A program made the position numbers and the translations under genes. Shown one piece after another: positions 23,672 through 32,454 of a DNA stretch of 34,491 bases (its first letter is position 1; every line of letters begins with the position of its first letter). This DNA is from Endomicrobiales bacterium (lineage in GTDB: Bacteria > Elusimicrobiota > Endomicrobiia > Endomicrobiales > JAFGGC01), in contig JAFGGC010000039.1 of NCBI GenBank assembly GCA_016930715.1, forward strand, positions 1-34,491, read 5' to 3'. The notes beneath the pieces were generated by a model. That model was not told where the DNA came from. It did no database searches and worked only from the letters and a program-made list of their open reading frames with translations.

Positions 23672-24592
23672 CTATCTGAAATATTCAATCGTGTCCTTCA
23701 GACCGGTCTCAAGCGAAACGCGGGGCTTCCATTTCAGGAGCTTACCGGCCCTGGCGATGTTGGGCCGCCTTACTTTGGGGTCGTCGACGGGCAACGGCTT
23801 GTAGACGATCTTCGACCTGCTGCCGGTCAGTTTGATTATCTGTTTTGCGAGATGGTTCAATGTTATTTCGTTCGGATTGCCTATGTTCACCGGTTCGTTA
23901 CAGTTGGACAGCAGCAGCCGGTATATTCCTTCTATGAGGTCCGAGACGTAGCAGAACGACCTTGTCTGGGTACCCTTGCCGAACACCGTCACCGGTTTGT
24001 TGGCAAGCGCCTGCGATATGAATTCGGGCACCGCCCTGCCGTCGTGCCTGCGCATCCTGGGGCCGTAGGTGTTGAATATCCTGACTATCCTTACCGGCAT
24101 CTTGTGGTACCTGTGGTAAGCCATCGTCATCGCTTCGGCAAAGCGCTTGGCCTCATCATATACTCCCCTCGGCCCTACCGGGTTCACGTTGCCCCAGTAA
24201 GACTCCGGCTGGGGATTGACGAGCGGGTCGCCGTAGACTTCAGAAGTGGACGCCAGCATGAAAATTGCCTTTTTTTCCTTGGCAAGGCCCAGCGCCTTGT
24301 GGGTGCCCAGAGCACCCACTTTAAGAGTAGGAATGGGATGTTCCAGGTAGTCTATCGGGCTGGCCGGGGAGGCAAAGTGAAGAACGGCGTCAAGTTTGCC
24401 GGAAACGTGTATGAAATTGGTGACATCGTGCTTGACGAACTTGAAATTGCCGTTCCCGAAAAGATGCTGTATGTTCTTCATATCCCCGGTCAGGAGGTTG
24501 TCCATCACGATGACCTTGTGCCTTTTCTTTATCAGATGGTCGCAAAGATGGGAGCCCAAAAAACCGGCCCCGCCCGTCACAAGAATTCTCAT
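23672..24592 (-). CDS. UDP-glucuronate decarboxylase (UDP-xylose synthase)
   Basis: Oxidation-decarboxylation of UDP-glucuronate to UDP-xylose or a UDP-4-keto-pentose, 306 residues, normal for bacterial [13 protein letters not shown] (6-15), the family signature [10 protein letters not shown] (73-82), STSEVYGDP (115-123), [18 protein letters not shown] with catalytic Tyr145 and Lys149, and [14 protein letters not shown] are all present. GAGAGG precedes the ATG. The UDP-glucose dehydrogenase that would make its substrate is not in the window. It shares that substrate with the UDP-glucuronate epimerase-like gene nearby. Confidence 0.93.
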   Translation of the reverse strand: MRILVTGGAGFLGSHLCDHLIKKRHKVIVMDNLLTGDMKNIQHLFGNGNFKFVKHDVTNFIHVSGKLDAVLHFASPASPIDYLEHPIPTLKVGALGTHKALGLAKEKKAIFMLASTSEVYGDPLVNPQPESYWGNVNPVGPRGVYDEAKRFAEAMTMAYHRYHKMPVRIVRIFNTYGPRMRRHDGRAVPEFISQALANKPVTVFGKGTQTRSFCYVSDLIEGIYRLLLSNCNEPVNIGNPNEITLNHLAKQIIKLTGSRSKIVYKPLPVDDPKVRRPNIARAGKLLKWKPRVSLETGLKDTIEYFR

Positions 24593-24610
24593 TTTTATCC
24601 TCTCAAATTT

Positions 24611-25492
24611 CTATGCCAATTCTTTGCTCTCAAGGTATTCCTTCACCGCGTCGCGCCAGTGCCTCAAAGGCCTGTGCCCGTTCAGTTTCCACACTAAATT
24701 GTTCATAGCAGAAAAACTCGGCCTGTGCGCCGGCAGGTTGAGTTCTTTAAGCGTCACCTTGCCTATCTCGTCCGCCGGAAGTTTCATCATTTTCGCTATT
24801 TCAACCGCTATTTCGTACCTTGACGCGAAACCGGAATTGGTGACGTGGTAAAGCCCGTACGCGCTTGATCCGATGAGTATTGATATTGCCTTCGACAAGT
24901 CCTCTGCGTACGTCGGACTGCTGACCATGTCCGCCGCCATCTTCACGGTCTTTTTCAGGCGCAGGGCTTCCGCCGCCTGCATTACATAACCGCCCCTCGC
25001 CTGGCCGAACAGCCAGGATGTCCTCACTATGAAATATTTTGACAGAAGATCCCTTACGTAAACCTCGCCTTCATATTTTGATTTTCCGTAAACGCTCACT
25101 GGGTCGGGCTTGTCGTACTCGGTATACCCGTCTTTCGGCGCGTCATCGCCTGAAAAAACGTAGTCGGTCGACACATACAGCATCGCCGCGTCGAACCTCT
25201 GGCAGGCCAGGGCGACGTTCCTGGCTGTGAGGGCGTTCAGCTTGTACGCGCCTTCTATGTCGGTTTCGCATTTGTCCACGTTTGTCTGGGCGACGGTGTG
25301 TATCACAAGGTCCGGGTTAATTTTCGTTATCGTTTTATACGTATCATCGAGGTTCGTGACGTCAACCTCGAAGGTCTTGTGAAGCCCCGGCGCACCGGCA
25401 ACGTCGATCCCGGATACTTCGTGGTTTTCCGCGAGCGTTCCCGCCAGCGCCGACCCCAAAAGCCCGTTGATGCCTGTTATAAGAATTTTCAT
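24611..25492 (-). CDS. rmlD: dTDP-4-dehydrorhamnose reductase
   Basis: NAD(P)H-dependent reduction of dTDP-4-keto-L-rhamnose to dTDP-L-rhamnose, 293 residues, typical for RmlD. GINGLLGSAL (8-17), STDYVFSG (108-115), YGKSKYEGE with Tyr135 and Lys139, and RTSWLFG are all RmlD hallmarks. It follows rmlB by one base. The 3,5-epimerase RmlC, normally needed between RmlB and RmlD, is not found in the window. The protein therefore either relies on an rmlC elsewhere or reduces a different 4-keto sugar. Confidence 0.92.
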   Translation of the reverse strand: MKILITGINGLLGSALAGTLAENHEVSGIDVAGAPGLHKTFEVDVTNLDDTYKTITKINPDLVIHTVAQTNVDKCETDIEGAYKLNALTARNVALACQRFDAAMLYVSTDYVFSGDDAPKDGYTEYDKPDPVSVYGKSKYEGEVYVRDLLSKYFIVRTSWLFGQARGGYVMQAAEALRLKKTVKMAADMVSSPTYAEDLSKAISILIGSSAYGLYHVTNSGFASRYEIAVEIAKMMKLPADEIGKVTLKELNLPAHRPSFSAMNNLVWKLNGHRPLRHWRDAVKEYLESKELA

Positions 25493-25493
25493 G

Positions 25494-26495
25494 TCAGTTG
25501 CGTTTGTATTGTCTTCTGTAGTAGCTGCGGAAATCCCCGTCCTTCAGCCTGCGCCACCATCGTTCGTTCCTAATATACCAGCCTACCGTCTCGCAAAGGA
25601 GCTTTTTAAAGTCCCTTGAGGGTCTGTAGCCAAGCTCCCTCCTGATCTTGGAGAAATCCAGCGAATAGCGCCTGTCGTGACCGGGCCTGTCCTTGACCTT
25701 CTTGATGAGTTCCGGTCCCTTGCCGGCGAACTCCAGTATCATCTTCGTCAGTTCAAGATTCGTTATCTCGTTGCCCCCGCCTATATTGTATATTTCGCCG
25801 GCCTTACCCTTGCGGAGGACAAGCTCCAGCGCCCTGCAGTTGTCCCCGACATAGAGCCAGTCCCGGACGTTCTTGCCGTCGCCGTACAAAGGCAGACGCT
25901 TGTTCTCTATGGCGTTAGTCACGAAAAGCGGAATGACCTTTTCCGGGTACTGGTATGGCCCGAAGTTGTTCGATGAACGCGTGATTATCACCGGCACCTT
26001 GTGGGTCACGAAATATGAACGCGCCAGCAAATCCCCGCCGGCTTTCGAGGACGAGTACGGGCTGTTCGGAGAAAGATTTGATTTTTCGGTGAACGACCCT
26101 TTCCGTATGCTTCCATAAACCTCGTCGGTGGAAACCTGTATGTATTTTTTAATTCCGTGTTTCTTGGCCGCCTCGAGCAGCGCGTGCGTGCCCATCACAT
26201 CGGTCTTGATGAAAGAACCAGATTCCATTATCGAACGGTCGACGTGGGTCTCCGCGGCGAAGTTCATTATCACGTCAACGCTTTTCGCCAGCTTGTCGAC
26301 GAGACCGGCGTCGCAGATGTCGCCCCTGACGAACCTGTAGCGCGGGTTTTTTTCGACGTCTTTCAGGTTGTCCAGGTTGCCGGCATATGTGAGCTTATCG
26401 AGGTTTATTATCCTGTAGCTCCGGTGCCTTGAAAGCAGATACCTGATGAAATTTGAACCAATGAACCCGGCCCCCCCTGTTACTAAAACTTTCAT
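25494..26495 (-). CDS. rmlB: dTDP-glucose 4,6-dehydratase
   Basis: Converts dTDP-glucose to dTDP-4-keto-6-deoxyglucose with bound NAD, 333 residues, usual length about 340. TGGAGFIGSN (6-15), LDKLTYAGNLDNL (32-44, an RmlB hallmark), AAETHVDRSI (80-89), the catalytic STDEVYG with Thr123, Asp124 and Glu125, and YSSSK with Tyr147 and Lys151 are all present. The ATG at 26495 follows AAGGA at good spacing. One base separates its stop from the rmlD start. Identification is firm. Confidence 0.95.
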   Translation of the reverse strand: MKVLVTGGAGFIGSNFIRYLLSRHRSYRIINLDKLTYAGNLDNLKDVEKNPRYRFVRGDICDAGLVDKLAKSVDVIMNFAAETHVDRSIMESGSFIKTDVMGTHALLEAAKKHGIKKYIQVSTDEVYGSIRKGSFTEKSNLSPNSPYSSSKAGGDLLARSYFVTHKVPVIITRSSNNFGPYQYPEKVIPLFVTNAIENKRLPLYGDGKNVRDWLYVGDNCRALELVLRKGKAGEIYNIGGGNEITNLELTKMILEFAGKGPELIKKVKDRPGHDRRYSLDFSKIRRELGYRPSRDFKKLLCETVGWYIRNERWWRRLKDGDFRSYYRRQYKRN

Positions 26496-26509
26496 GGATT
26501 ATCCTTTAC

Positions 26510-27490
26510 TCAGTCAACCAGCGGAATCTCTTTTACAAACTTCTTGTTCTTAAGGTACCAGTCCACCGTCCTTTTAATCCCTTCGTCCAGGCCTGTTTCC
26601 GGTTTCCAGTTCAGAAGCCTGTTCGCCTTTCTAACATCGGCCCAGGTCGCCTTGATATCAGATTTATTGAACGGCAGGTGTCGTATTTTTGCTCTTTTAC
26701 CCAGGTATTTCTCTATCAACCGCACCATATATAACAGTTCGTACGGTTTATTGCCGCCGAGGTTGATTATCTCAAAACCAAGTTTCTTTACCGCCTTGAC
26801 GGTTCCCCTCGCTATGTCGTCGATATAAGTGAAATCCCTTGTCTGTTTTCCGTCGCCGTAAACCTCCAGGGGCGCTCCCGTGTCTATCTGCTTGACGAAC
26901 CTGAAAACGCTCATATCCGGCCGGCCAGCCGGCCCATAGACGGTAAAATACCTGAGTATCGTCACGTCCATCCCGTAAAGATGATGATATGCGTGGCATA
27001 TTGCTTCAGCGGCCTTCTTTGACGCCGCGTACGGGGATATCGGAGTATTCACGGCCAACGTTTCCAAAAATGGCATTCTCTGGCCGGCGTAAAGCGAAGA
27101 TGTCGATGCAAGCACGAACTTTTTTATTTTGTGCGCCCTTGTCAGCTCAAGCAGGTTAAGCGTCCCCAAGGCGTTAGTGCTCAAATACACGCCGGGGTTT
27201 ATCATGCTGTACCTTACTCCGGCTCTTGCGGCAAGATTTATCACGGCGTCAAATTTATATCTTTTGAAGATACTCTTTAAGAACGCCTTGTCTTCGATAT
27301 CGCCTTTCAGGAATACGAAATTGCCGTTCCCCGCGAATTCCTTTATTCTGTATTTCTTGAGCTTGACATCATAATACGAGTTCAGATTGTCAATGCATAC
27401 AACCTTGCCGCCTTTTTCAAGCAGCTTTTCCGCCGTCTTTGCTCCGATAAAACCGGCCCCGCCCGTCAGTAAATATCTCGTTTTTTTCAT
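26510..27490 (-). CDS. UDP-glucuronate 4-epimerase-like SDR
   Basis: Probable cytoplasmic NAD-dependent epimerase converting UDP-glucuronate to UDP-galacturonate, 326 residues. It has TGGAGFIG (9-16), the characteristic LAARAGVRYSMINP (86-99) followed by YLSTN, STSSLY (129-134), and catalytic YAASK with Tyr154 and Lys158. The AGVRYS-type segment is typical of the GAE/CapI/LpsL group and not of ordinary GalE. Only weak ribosome-site similarity precedes the ATG. It sits between rmlA and rmlB, so a role in a dTDP sugar cannot be excluded, but the motif set favours UDP-glucuronate. Confidence 0.8.
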   Translation of the reverse strand: MKKTRYLLTGGAGFIGAKTAEKLLEKGGKVVCIDNLNSYYDVKLKKYRIKEFAGNGNFVFLKGDIEDKAFLKSIFKRYKFDAVINLAARAGVRYSMINPGVYLSTNALGTLNLLELTRAHKIKKFVLASTSSLYAGQRMPFLETLAVNTPISPYAASKKAAEAICHAYHHLYGMDVTILRYFTVYGPAGRPDMSVFRFVKQIDTGAPLEVYGDGKQTRDFTYIDDIARGTVKAVKKLGFEIINLGGNKPYELLYMVRLIEKYLGKRAKIRHLPFNKSDIKATWADVRKANRLLNWKPETGLDEGIKRTVDWYLKNKKFVKEIPLVD

Positions 27491-27518
27491 GAAAGGTGTG
27501 GTGAAACCTGCTCGCGCT

Positions 27519-28580
27519 TTAAATTATCTCGACTTTTGAGGAGTCGCCCACCATGATCCGGTACGCGGCGGGCTTTTTTTGCGTTTTTATTATCGTGACA
27601 TTCTGGCCGATGAGAGAATCTTCTATGCGCTTTATGTCTTTGATGTTTGAATTCTCAAGAATTATGGAATGCTCTATTTCGCTGTTTTCTATGACCGTAT
27701 CGTGGTATATGGAACTGTACGGCCCTATGTAGGAATTCGTTATCTTCACGTTCCGCCCGATGATCGCCGGCCCCCTGACGGAACTTTTCACTATGGAAGC
27801 ACCTTTTTCAATTATAACCTTGCCTTCTATCGTGGAATCCCCGTCCACCGAACCCTTGATGTCCTTTTCTTTCGTGTCAAGCACGATGCAATTGGCCTCG
27901 AGCATGTCTTCAAGCTTGCCTGTGTCTTTCCACCATCCCTGGACCACGTGCGGGTGCACCGTGTACCCGTTGTCTATCAGGTACTGGATAGCGTCCGTTA
28001 TTTCTAACTCGCCCCTTGCCGAAGGTTTTATGCCGTTCACGGCCTTGAAAATGTTCTTGTCGAAGAGGTACACGCCCACGAGGGCCAGGTCTGATTTCGG
28101 CTTTTTGGGTTTTTCCTGAAGTTTCACGACTTTACCGCCTTGCAATTCGGCAACGCCGAACTGCTGGGGGTTCTTGACGCGGGCAAGCAGTATCTGGGCG
28201 TTGGGCTTGTTTTTCTCGAACTCGCTCACTATGGAGGTAATCCCTTCCTTTATGAGGTTGTCGCCCAGGTACATCACGAACTTGTCGCCGGCTATGAAAT
28301 CCTCTGAAATCTTGACGGCGTGAGCGAGGCCCAGGGGCGCTTCCTGCTCGATGTAGGCTACTTTTACCCCCCACTTCGAGCCGTCTCCGACCGCGGACAT
28401 TATCTCCTGCCTGGTGTCGCCGACAATGACGGCGATTTCCTTTATTCCCGATTCCGCTATCGATTCAAGGCCGTAAAATAGCACGGGTTTGTTGGCGATG
28501 GGGACGAGCTGCTTGGCGGAAGTGTGCGTGATGGGGCGAAGACGCGTGCCTTTTCCTCCTGCAAGAATAAGTGCTTTCAT
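27519..28580 (-). CDS. rmlA: Glucose-1-phosphate thymidylyltransferase, long form with C-terminal beta-helix
   Basis: Makes dTDP-glucose from dTTP and glucose-1-phosphate in the cytoplasm, the first step to dTDP-6-deoxyhexoses. 353 residues, matching the long StrD/RmlA-like group (about 355) and not short RmlA (about 290). The N-terminal nucleotidyltransferase domain has GGKGTRLRP (8-16), SAKQLVPIANKP (21-32), YLGDN with metal-binding Asp107, and a later EKP motif. From about residue 240 there are hexapeptide-like repeats (GKVIIEKGASIV, GPAIIGRNVKI), a left-handed beta-helix. A bifunctional sugar-1-P nucleotidyltransferase with different base preference is possible, but rmlB and rmlD nearby support dTTP. 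Adjacent genes: an SDR 28 nt downstream. Confidence 0.9.
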   Translation of the reverse strand: MKALILAGGKGTRLRPITHTSAKQLVPIANKPVLFYGLESIAESGIKEIAVIVGDTRQEIMSAVGDGSKWGVKVAYIEQEAPLGLAHAVKISEDFIAGDKFVMYLGDNLIKEGITSIVSEFEKNKPNAQILLARVKNPQQFGVAELQGGKVVKLQEKPKKPKSDLALVGVYLFDKNIFKAVNGIKPSARGELEITDAIQYLIDNGYTVHPHVVQGWWKDTGKLEDMLEANCIVLDTKEKDIKGSVDGDSTIEGKVIIEKGASIVKSSVRGPAIIGRNVKITNSYIGPYSSIYHDTVIENSEIEHSIILENSNIKDIKRIEDSLIGQNVTIIKTQKKPAAYRIMVGDSSKVEII

Positions 28581-28686
28581 TTAAATCCCACTTAGATAAT
28601 TAAAGATTGAAGATTGAGAATTTTGTTGATCAAAATCATTTGATACGGTAATCTTCTCAATTTTCAATCTTTCATTTTTTACTGCC
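28581..28686. other. 106-nt intergenic spacer between the Gmd/Rmd-like gene and rmlA
   Basis: AT-rich spacer in an otherwise almost gapless gene series. It is largely filled by an imperfect 19-bp inverted repeat (annotated separately). No convincing -35/-10 pair was seen on the minus strand, and the ribosome site before the rmlA ATG is weak. Confidence 0.7.
28602..28672. repeat. Imperfect inverted repeat with 19-nt arms
   Basis: The left arm AAAGATTGAAGATTGAGAA (28602-28620) and right arm TTCTCAATTTTCAATCTTT (28654-28672) are reverse complements at 18 of 19 positions, separated by 33 nt. The loop starts with a nested palindrome (ATTTTG/CAAAAT, 28620-28636, around TTGATCAA). It can fold as a long AT-rich cruciform or RNA hairpin. 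There is no GC-rich stem and no clean U-run after it on the minus strand, so it is not a typical intrinsic terminator. It could be a small non-autonomous repeat element or an mRNA-processing structure. Confidence 0.75.
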
Positions 28687-29640
28687 CTAAACATTTTCGC
28701 GCCAGTAATCAAGCAGGTCTTTCATCGTCTGCTTGAACTCTATTTCCGGTTTCCATCCGGTGGCATTCCTGAATTTCGTGTTATCGCCGAGAAGAACCAT
28801 GACGTCCGAAGGCCTCATTCGCGAAGGATCGGGCTTGACCTCGACTTTTATCTTTGAGTAACCTAGAAGAATGTCCAGGACTTCCTGTATCTTCCAGTCT
28901 TTTCCGGAACAGATATTGTACTCCTCTCCAGGATTGCACTTTTCCGTAGCCAGCCAGTATGCCCTGACCATATCCCTCACGTCGGTATAATCGCGCTTTG
29001 CCTCGAGATTGCCCACGTGTATGACGGGATTCTGTTTGCCAGCTTCTATCTTGGCGATCTGCTGGGCGAAATTGCTTTCAACGAACACTTCACCGCGCCT
29101 CGGCCCCGTGTGGTTGAACCCCCGGGTCCTTATGGCCTTGATCCCGTAGGATTTGGAATACTGGTAGGCAAGCATGTCCTGCCCTACTTTTGAAACGCCG
29201 TACGGAGAAAGCGGACGCAGCGGATTTGTTTCTTTTATGGGAACTTCGTTAGGGTATACCATCCCATATTCCTCGGAAGAACCGGCGATCTGTATGACTG
29301 GATTTATTTTCGCCTTCCTGACCGCTTCAAAAACGTTCAGTTCGCCGATAATGTTCGTGGTCAGCGTTTCAGCCGGGGCGTGCCAGGAGGTCGGCACGAA
29401 ACTCTGCGCGGCCAAATGAAATATCTTGTCCGGCCTTATGTCAAGGATGGTGTTCTCCACTGACGTGGTATCCCTCAAATCGCATTCGATTATCTTAAGC
29501 TTTTCCTTGATGTGCTTGATGTTTTCGGTGTTCGAACGCCACCTTTCGATCCCCCAGACCTCGACACCTTTCTTCGTTAGCAGAAAATCCGCGAGATGAC
29601 TGCCGACAAAACCCGTAATACCGGTAATTAATACCTTCAT
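28687..29640 (-). CDS. GDP-mannose 4,6-dehydratase / GDP-4-keto-6-deoxymannose reductase-like SDR
   Basis: Extended short-chain dehydrogenase acting on a nucleotide sugar, probably GDP-linked, 317 residues. NAD(P) motif TGITGFVG (6-13), catalytic region SSEEYG (121-126), YGVSK with Tyr147 and Lys151. The stretch RGFNHTGPRRG and the following FAQQIAKIEAG resemble Rmd/Gmd enzymes of the GDP-rhamnose or GDP-fucose routes. An acidic residue in the catalytic loop is compatible with dehydratase chemistry, but Rmd-type reductases also have one. No second GDP-sugar enzyme is adjacent, so the product cannot be fixed. The gene starts on the last base of the wzz-like stop. Confidence 0.8.
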   Translation of the reverse strand: MKVLITGITGFVGSHLADFLLTKKGVEVWGIERWRSNTENIKHIKEKLKIIECDLRDTTSVENTILDIRPDKIFHLAAQSFVPTSWHAPAETLTTNIIGELNVFEAVRKAKINPVIQIAGSSEEYGMVYPNEVPIKETNPLRPLSPYGVSKVGQDMLAYQYSKSYGIKAIRTRGFNHTGPRRGEVFVESNFAQQIAKIEAGKQNPVIHVGNLEAKRDYTDVRDMVRAYWLATEKCNPGEEYNICSGKDWKIQEVLDILLGYSKIKVEVKPDPSRMRPSDVMVLLGDNTKFRNATGWKPEIEFKQTMKDLLDYWRENV

Positions 29641-30302
29641 TAATGCCCACCTTTTGATTCAAGATAAAACGCATATATTACCGACAGGAAAAAGACGATG
29701 AAAAAGGCGTAAAGGACGATCTTGACCTTGTTCACGGGAATAGGATTCCTGTCAAGAACGGGCTCAAGAGCGATTTCCGAAGGGTCTACCCTGAATTCCT
29801 TTATGCCGCTGCTCAAAGGAATCGGTTTTATGGTGTCTTTAACGTATTTCACGAGACGGTCCAGTTTGAGTTTTTCTTCCTTGTACTTCTTTTGATGCCG
29901 TTTGTAGGTTATATTCAGGGCGGAACGAACTATCTTCTCGGCGACTTCCGGATCGTACGTTTCCACTTCTATCCTCAGGAAACCCGCGACCTGCTTGTAC
30001 TTTATGCTGTCTTTAAGGGCGTCCGGTGATTCATATCCCGGCAGATTGCCCAGGTTCTTGCATATTTCTTCCCTCATAGTCAGCGTATCCATCAGTTCCT
30101 GTGTTTCAGAAGGGCCTTCGATCAGCATTGTCCCGGACATGCCCGGTCTGAGCAGAGCGTACGACATGTAAGCTTTGGGTATAGTGAGCGTGTAAAGATA
30201 TACCGCAAACGCCGCTATCAAGCCCGGCAAAAGGACCAGCTGCCACCTTTTCCTTAAAATGCCGATTATATCGGCAATACTAATGTCTTTTTCTTCAATC
30301 AT
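29640..30302 (-). CDS. Wzz-type chain-length determinant / polysaccharide co-polymerase
   Basis: Inner-membrane protein that probably sets polysaccharide chain length, 220 residues. The ATG at 30302 is chosen because it is preceded by GGAGG at good spacing; an in-frame start 16 codons upstream lacks this. The layout is Wzz-like: a short cytoplasmic N-terminus (IADIIGILRKRWQ), a first membrane span at about 19-41, a periplasmic stretch with a charged helical part (KYKEEKLKLDRLVKYVKD), a proline-containing run (NPIPVNK), then a second span at about 190-213. It is short for the family (usually 300 or more) and has no C-terminal tyrosine kinase. No Wzx flippase or Wzy polymerase is in the window. 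Its stop shares one base (TAATG) with the next gene. Confidence 0.8.
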   Translation of the reverse strand: MIEEKDISIADIIGILRKRWQLVLLPGLIAAFAVYLYTLTIPKAYMSYALLRPGMSGTMLIEGPSETQELMDTLTMREEICKNLGNLPGYESPDALKDSIKYKQVAGFLRIEVETYDPEVAEKIVRSALNITYKRHQKKYKEEKLKLDRLVKYVKDTIKPIPLSSGIKEFRVDPSEIALEPVLDRNPIPVNKVKIVLYAFFIVFFLSVIYAFYLESKGGH

Positions 30303-30357
30303 AATATCCTCCAGTGGCTTAATTCTATAAAAATACCCGCGAAAAATCAACTAAATT

Positions 30358-32454
30358 TCATTTTCTCCATGGGTAATAGTCTTTTTCAACCTTGTTGAGC
30401 TTGGACTTCTTGGCTCTCTGGAAATTGGCCTTAAGGCCCAGAAGAAGATACACCTCTTCTGCCGGTTTTTCGATCCCGTCCTCTATTATCATCCTTCTTC
30501 TGTACGTCACCTTTGTTTCCCAGCAATGCAGGTCCCTGTACACCTGCAGTTCCTGGTCGCTGAACCTGTATTCATCGAAGTTGTCGAGCGCCGCGAAACT
30601 CGTCTGATACTGGACTCTCCATTTTCTCGTGGGCCAAACACCGAACCCAATGCTGAAAGACAAATCGTTCGGGGTCAGGCAGTTGTAGAACGCGCCAAGG
30701 TTAAGATAATGCTTCTCGATATCGCCCAATCCAATCATAGTCTGGACCGTTTTTACCTTATGCTCGGGATAGAACTCGCTTTCCTCCCTCAGGAACACGC
30801 TCATATAATGAAGTGGATACCAAAGGGCCTCGTTGACCAGCGGGGTCAGTTTCCTCCTCCAGTCCCCCAGAGCTTCGCCTCTGTCAAGATGCAGGTTGTA
30901 GGATATGCTGTTTTTTATGTTCACCCTCCTGAAAAAAACCTGATTCTTGAAATACACTTCGTTGCGCTCCTCGCCGTAGTCGGTATTTTCGTAATCGACG
31001 GCGAACCTGTTCTGCTCAGACCTCAGCGTGTACCCGTGCCCCATGTCCCATATAACGTTTCTCATCAGGAAATACCTGAAGTTGTTGGTCAGGGCGTACC
31101 TCGTGACGAAAAGGTTGGTCATATCGTCGAGGGATACCCTGTCCTGCCAGTTTTCCGCGAGACCCAGGCTGGGACTGTACGTCAGTTTTCTTCTTATGAC
31201 ATTGTACGATTGCGAGATGGTCAGCCCCACAAACCCGCTTTTTCTGAAAACATCTTCGGAATTTTTGTATTCGTTCTTAAAAATCGTTTCAAACCTGCTT
31301 GTAAAAGGCGCTCCCTGAAAAATATTGTATAGAATGTAATTCAGCGAAGGTGCCGTGATGGTTTCAGGTTCGAACTCGTTCGTATCCGTGTTATAAACGT
31401 CGTATCTTCCGAAAACTGCGGTAAGGGAGCTTCTCGGGCTCTGTCTGTTCAAAGACAGGTTTGAATTTATCGACCTGCTCAAAGTCCTGTAATTGTCCTG
31501 AAAATACAGCTTGTTGAACGTCGTGTTATTCACGAAATTTACGTCTGAGCGGGACGTCCAGTATTTGTCTATTCTGTTCCAGTGCCCTGCCGAAAACGTC
31601 CAGTATTCGTTTCGGGTTCTATCCTCTTTAATGTTATAACCGTATATCGTGCCGTTGAACTTGTCGGTTTCAAAATAATCGAACTGGGCACCCTTGCCCC
31701 AGCCGCGCTTGTTGAAATAGTCCAAATAGAGTTTCGTCCTCGAGTTTCCGCTCGTCGTAAACGTAACGATGCTTTTTGCGAAATATCCGTCGATATCGTT
31801 GTATCCGGGCTGTATTTCTATGTCGTAAAACGAAGAGCCGAGGCCCTGCGTCCATATCGGAAAATAAAAAACCGGCACCGACCTGATATAAAACACCGGA
31901 TGAAAAAGCGTTATTCTTTTGTTCGTAACTATTTTTGCGCTTTTCGACCTGACCGAATAATGTGGTTTGTCATAATCGCAAGTAGTCATGTAGATTTTTG
32001 ACGTTTTCACGCGCTTCTTGTCAAGCTGTTCCGCTTTCCTGGTGCTGAAGAACCACGGTTCGAAATACCCGGACGCGAAATTTATCTCTCCCTTGTCGTT
32101 CCGGTAATCGACCACCGCGTCTTGGCCGAACATTATGCTTGTTTCGTCGGATACGCATACATTGCCAGTCGCAACAAGGTATTCCTTTTCCGTCCAGAAC
32201 TCCACCTTGTCCGCGACGAGGGTCTTGTCCTTCCAGGTCACGGTCACCGAATCGGTGGCAACCATGTATTTCGCCTCATCGTCATACTCCAGGATTTCCG
32301 CGTCGATGTTGACTTCGACCGCCTGAAGCTTCACGGCGCACGACAAAAGAAAAAAAACCGCAATCAAAATATAATCACGGTTCTTTCCCGTCAAAAGCGA
32401 CGCTTTGAAACACGGGGGTGGTTTAATAATGCGCAAAAAGTGGAACATTTTCAT
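30358..32454 (-). CDS. lptD: LPS-assembly protein LptD (OstA) homologue
   Basis: Outer-membrane beta-barrel that, with LptE, inserts lipopolysaccharide into the outer leaflet. 698 residues, slightly shorter than proteobacterial LptD (about 780). A hydrophobic signal segment lies at about 29-45 with a plausible cut after LQA. It follows an unusually long 28-residue N-region, so the true start could be later. An OstA/LptA-like domain (about 47-150) carries repeats such as YMVATDSVTV and YLVATGNVCV. The LptD hallmark TTCDYDKPHYSVRSKSAKI lies at 157-175. The rest (about 200-698) is rich in alternating aromatic strands typical of the barrel. The start overlaps the ROK stop as ATGA with no clear ribosome site, so translation is probably coupled. 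Its place ahead of the polysaccharide genes fits an envelope operon. Confidence 0.9.
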   Translation of the reverse strand: MKMFHFLRIIKPPPCFKASLLTGKNRDYILIAVFFLLSCAVKLQAVEVNIDAEILEYDDEAKYMVATDSVTVTWKDKTLVADKVEFWTEKEYLVATGNVCVSDETSIMFGQDAVVDYRNDKGEINFASGYFEPWFFSTRKAEQLDKKRVKTSKIYMTTCDYDKPHYSVRSKSAKIVTNKRITLFHPVFYIRSVPVFYFPIWTQGLGSSFYDIEIQPGYNDIDGYFAKSIVTFTTSGNSRTKLYLDYFNKRGWGKGAQFDYFETDKFNGTIYGYNIKEDRTRNEYWTFSAGHWNRIDKYWTSRSDVNFVNNTTFNKLYFQDNYRTLSRSINSNLSLNRQSPRSSLTAVFGRYDVYNTDTNEFEPETITAPSLNYILYNIFQGAPFTSRFETIFKNEYKNSEDVFRKSGFVGLTISQSYNVIRRKLTYSPSLGLAENWQDRVSLDDMTNLFVTRYALTNNFRYFLMRNVIWDMGHGYTLRSEQNRFAVDYENTDYGEERNEVYFKNQVFFRRVNIKNSISYNLHLDRGEALGDWRRKLTPLVNEALWYPLHYMSVFLREESEFYPEHKVKTVQTMIGLGDIEKHYLNLGAFYNCLTPNDLSFSIGFGVWPTRKWRVQYQTSFAALDNFDEYRFSDQELQVYRDLHCWETKVTYRRRMIIEDGIEKPAEEVYLLLGLKANFQRAKKSKLNKVEKDYYPWRK

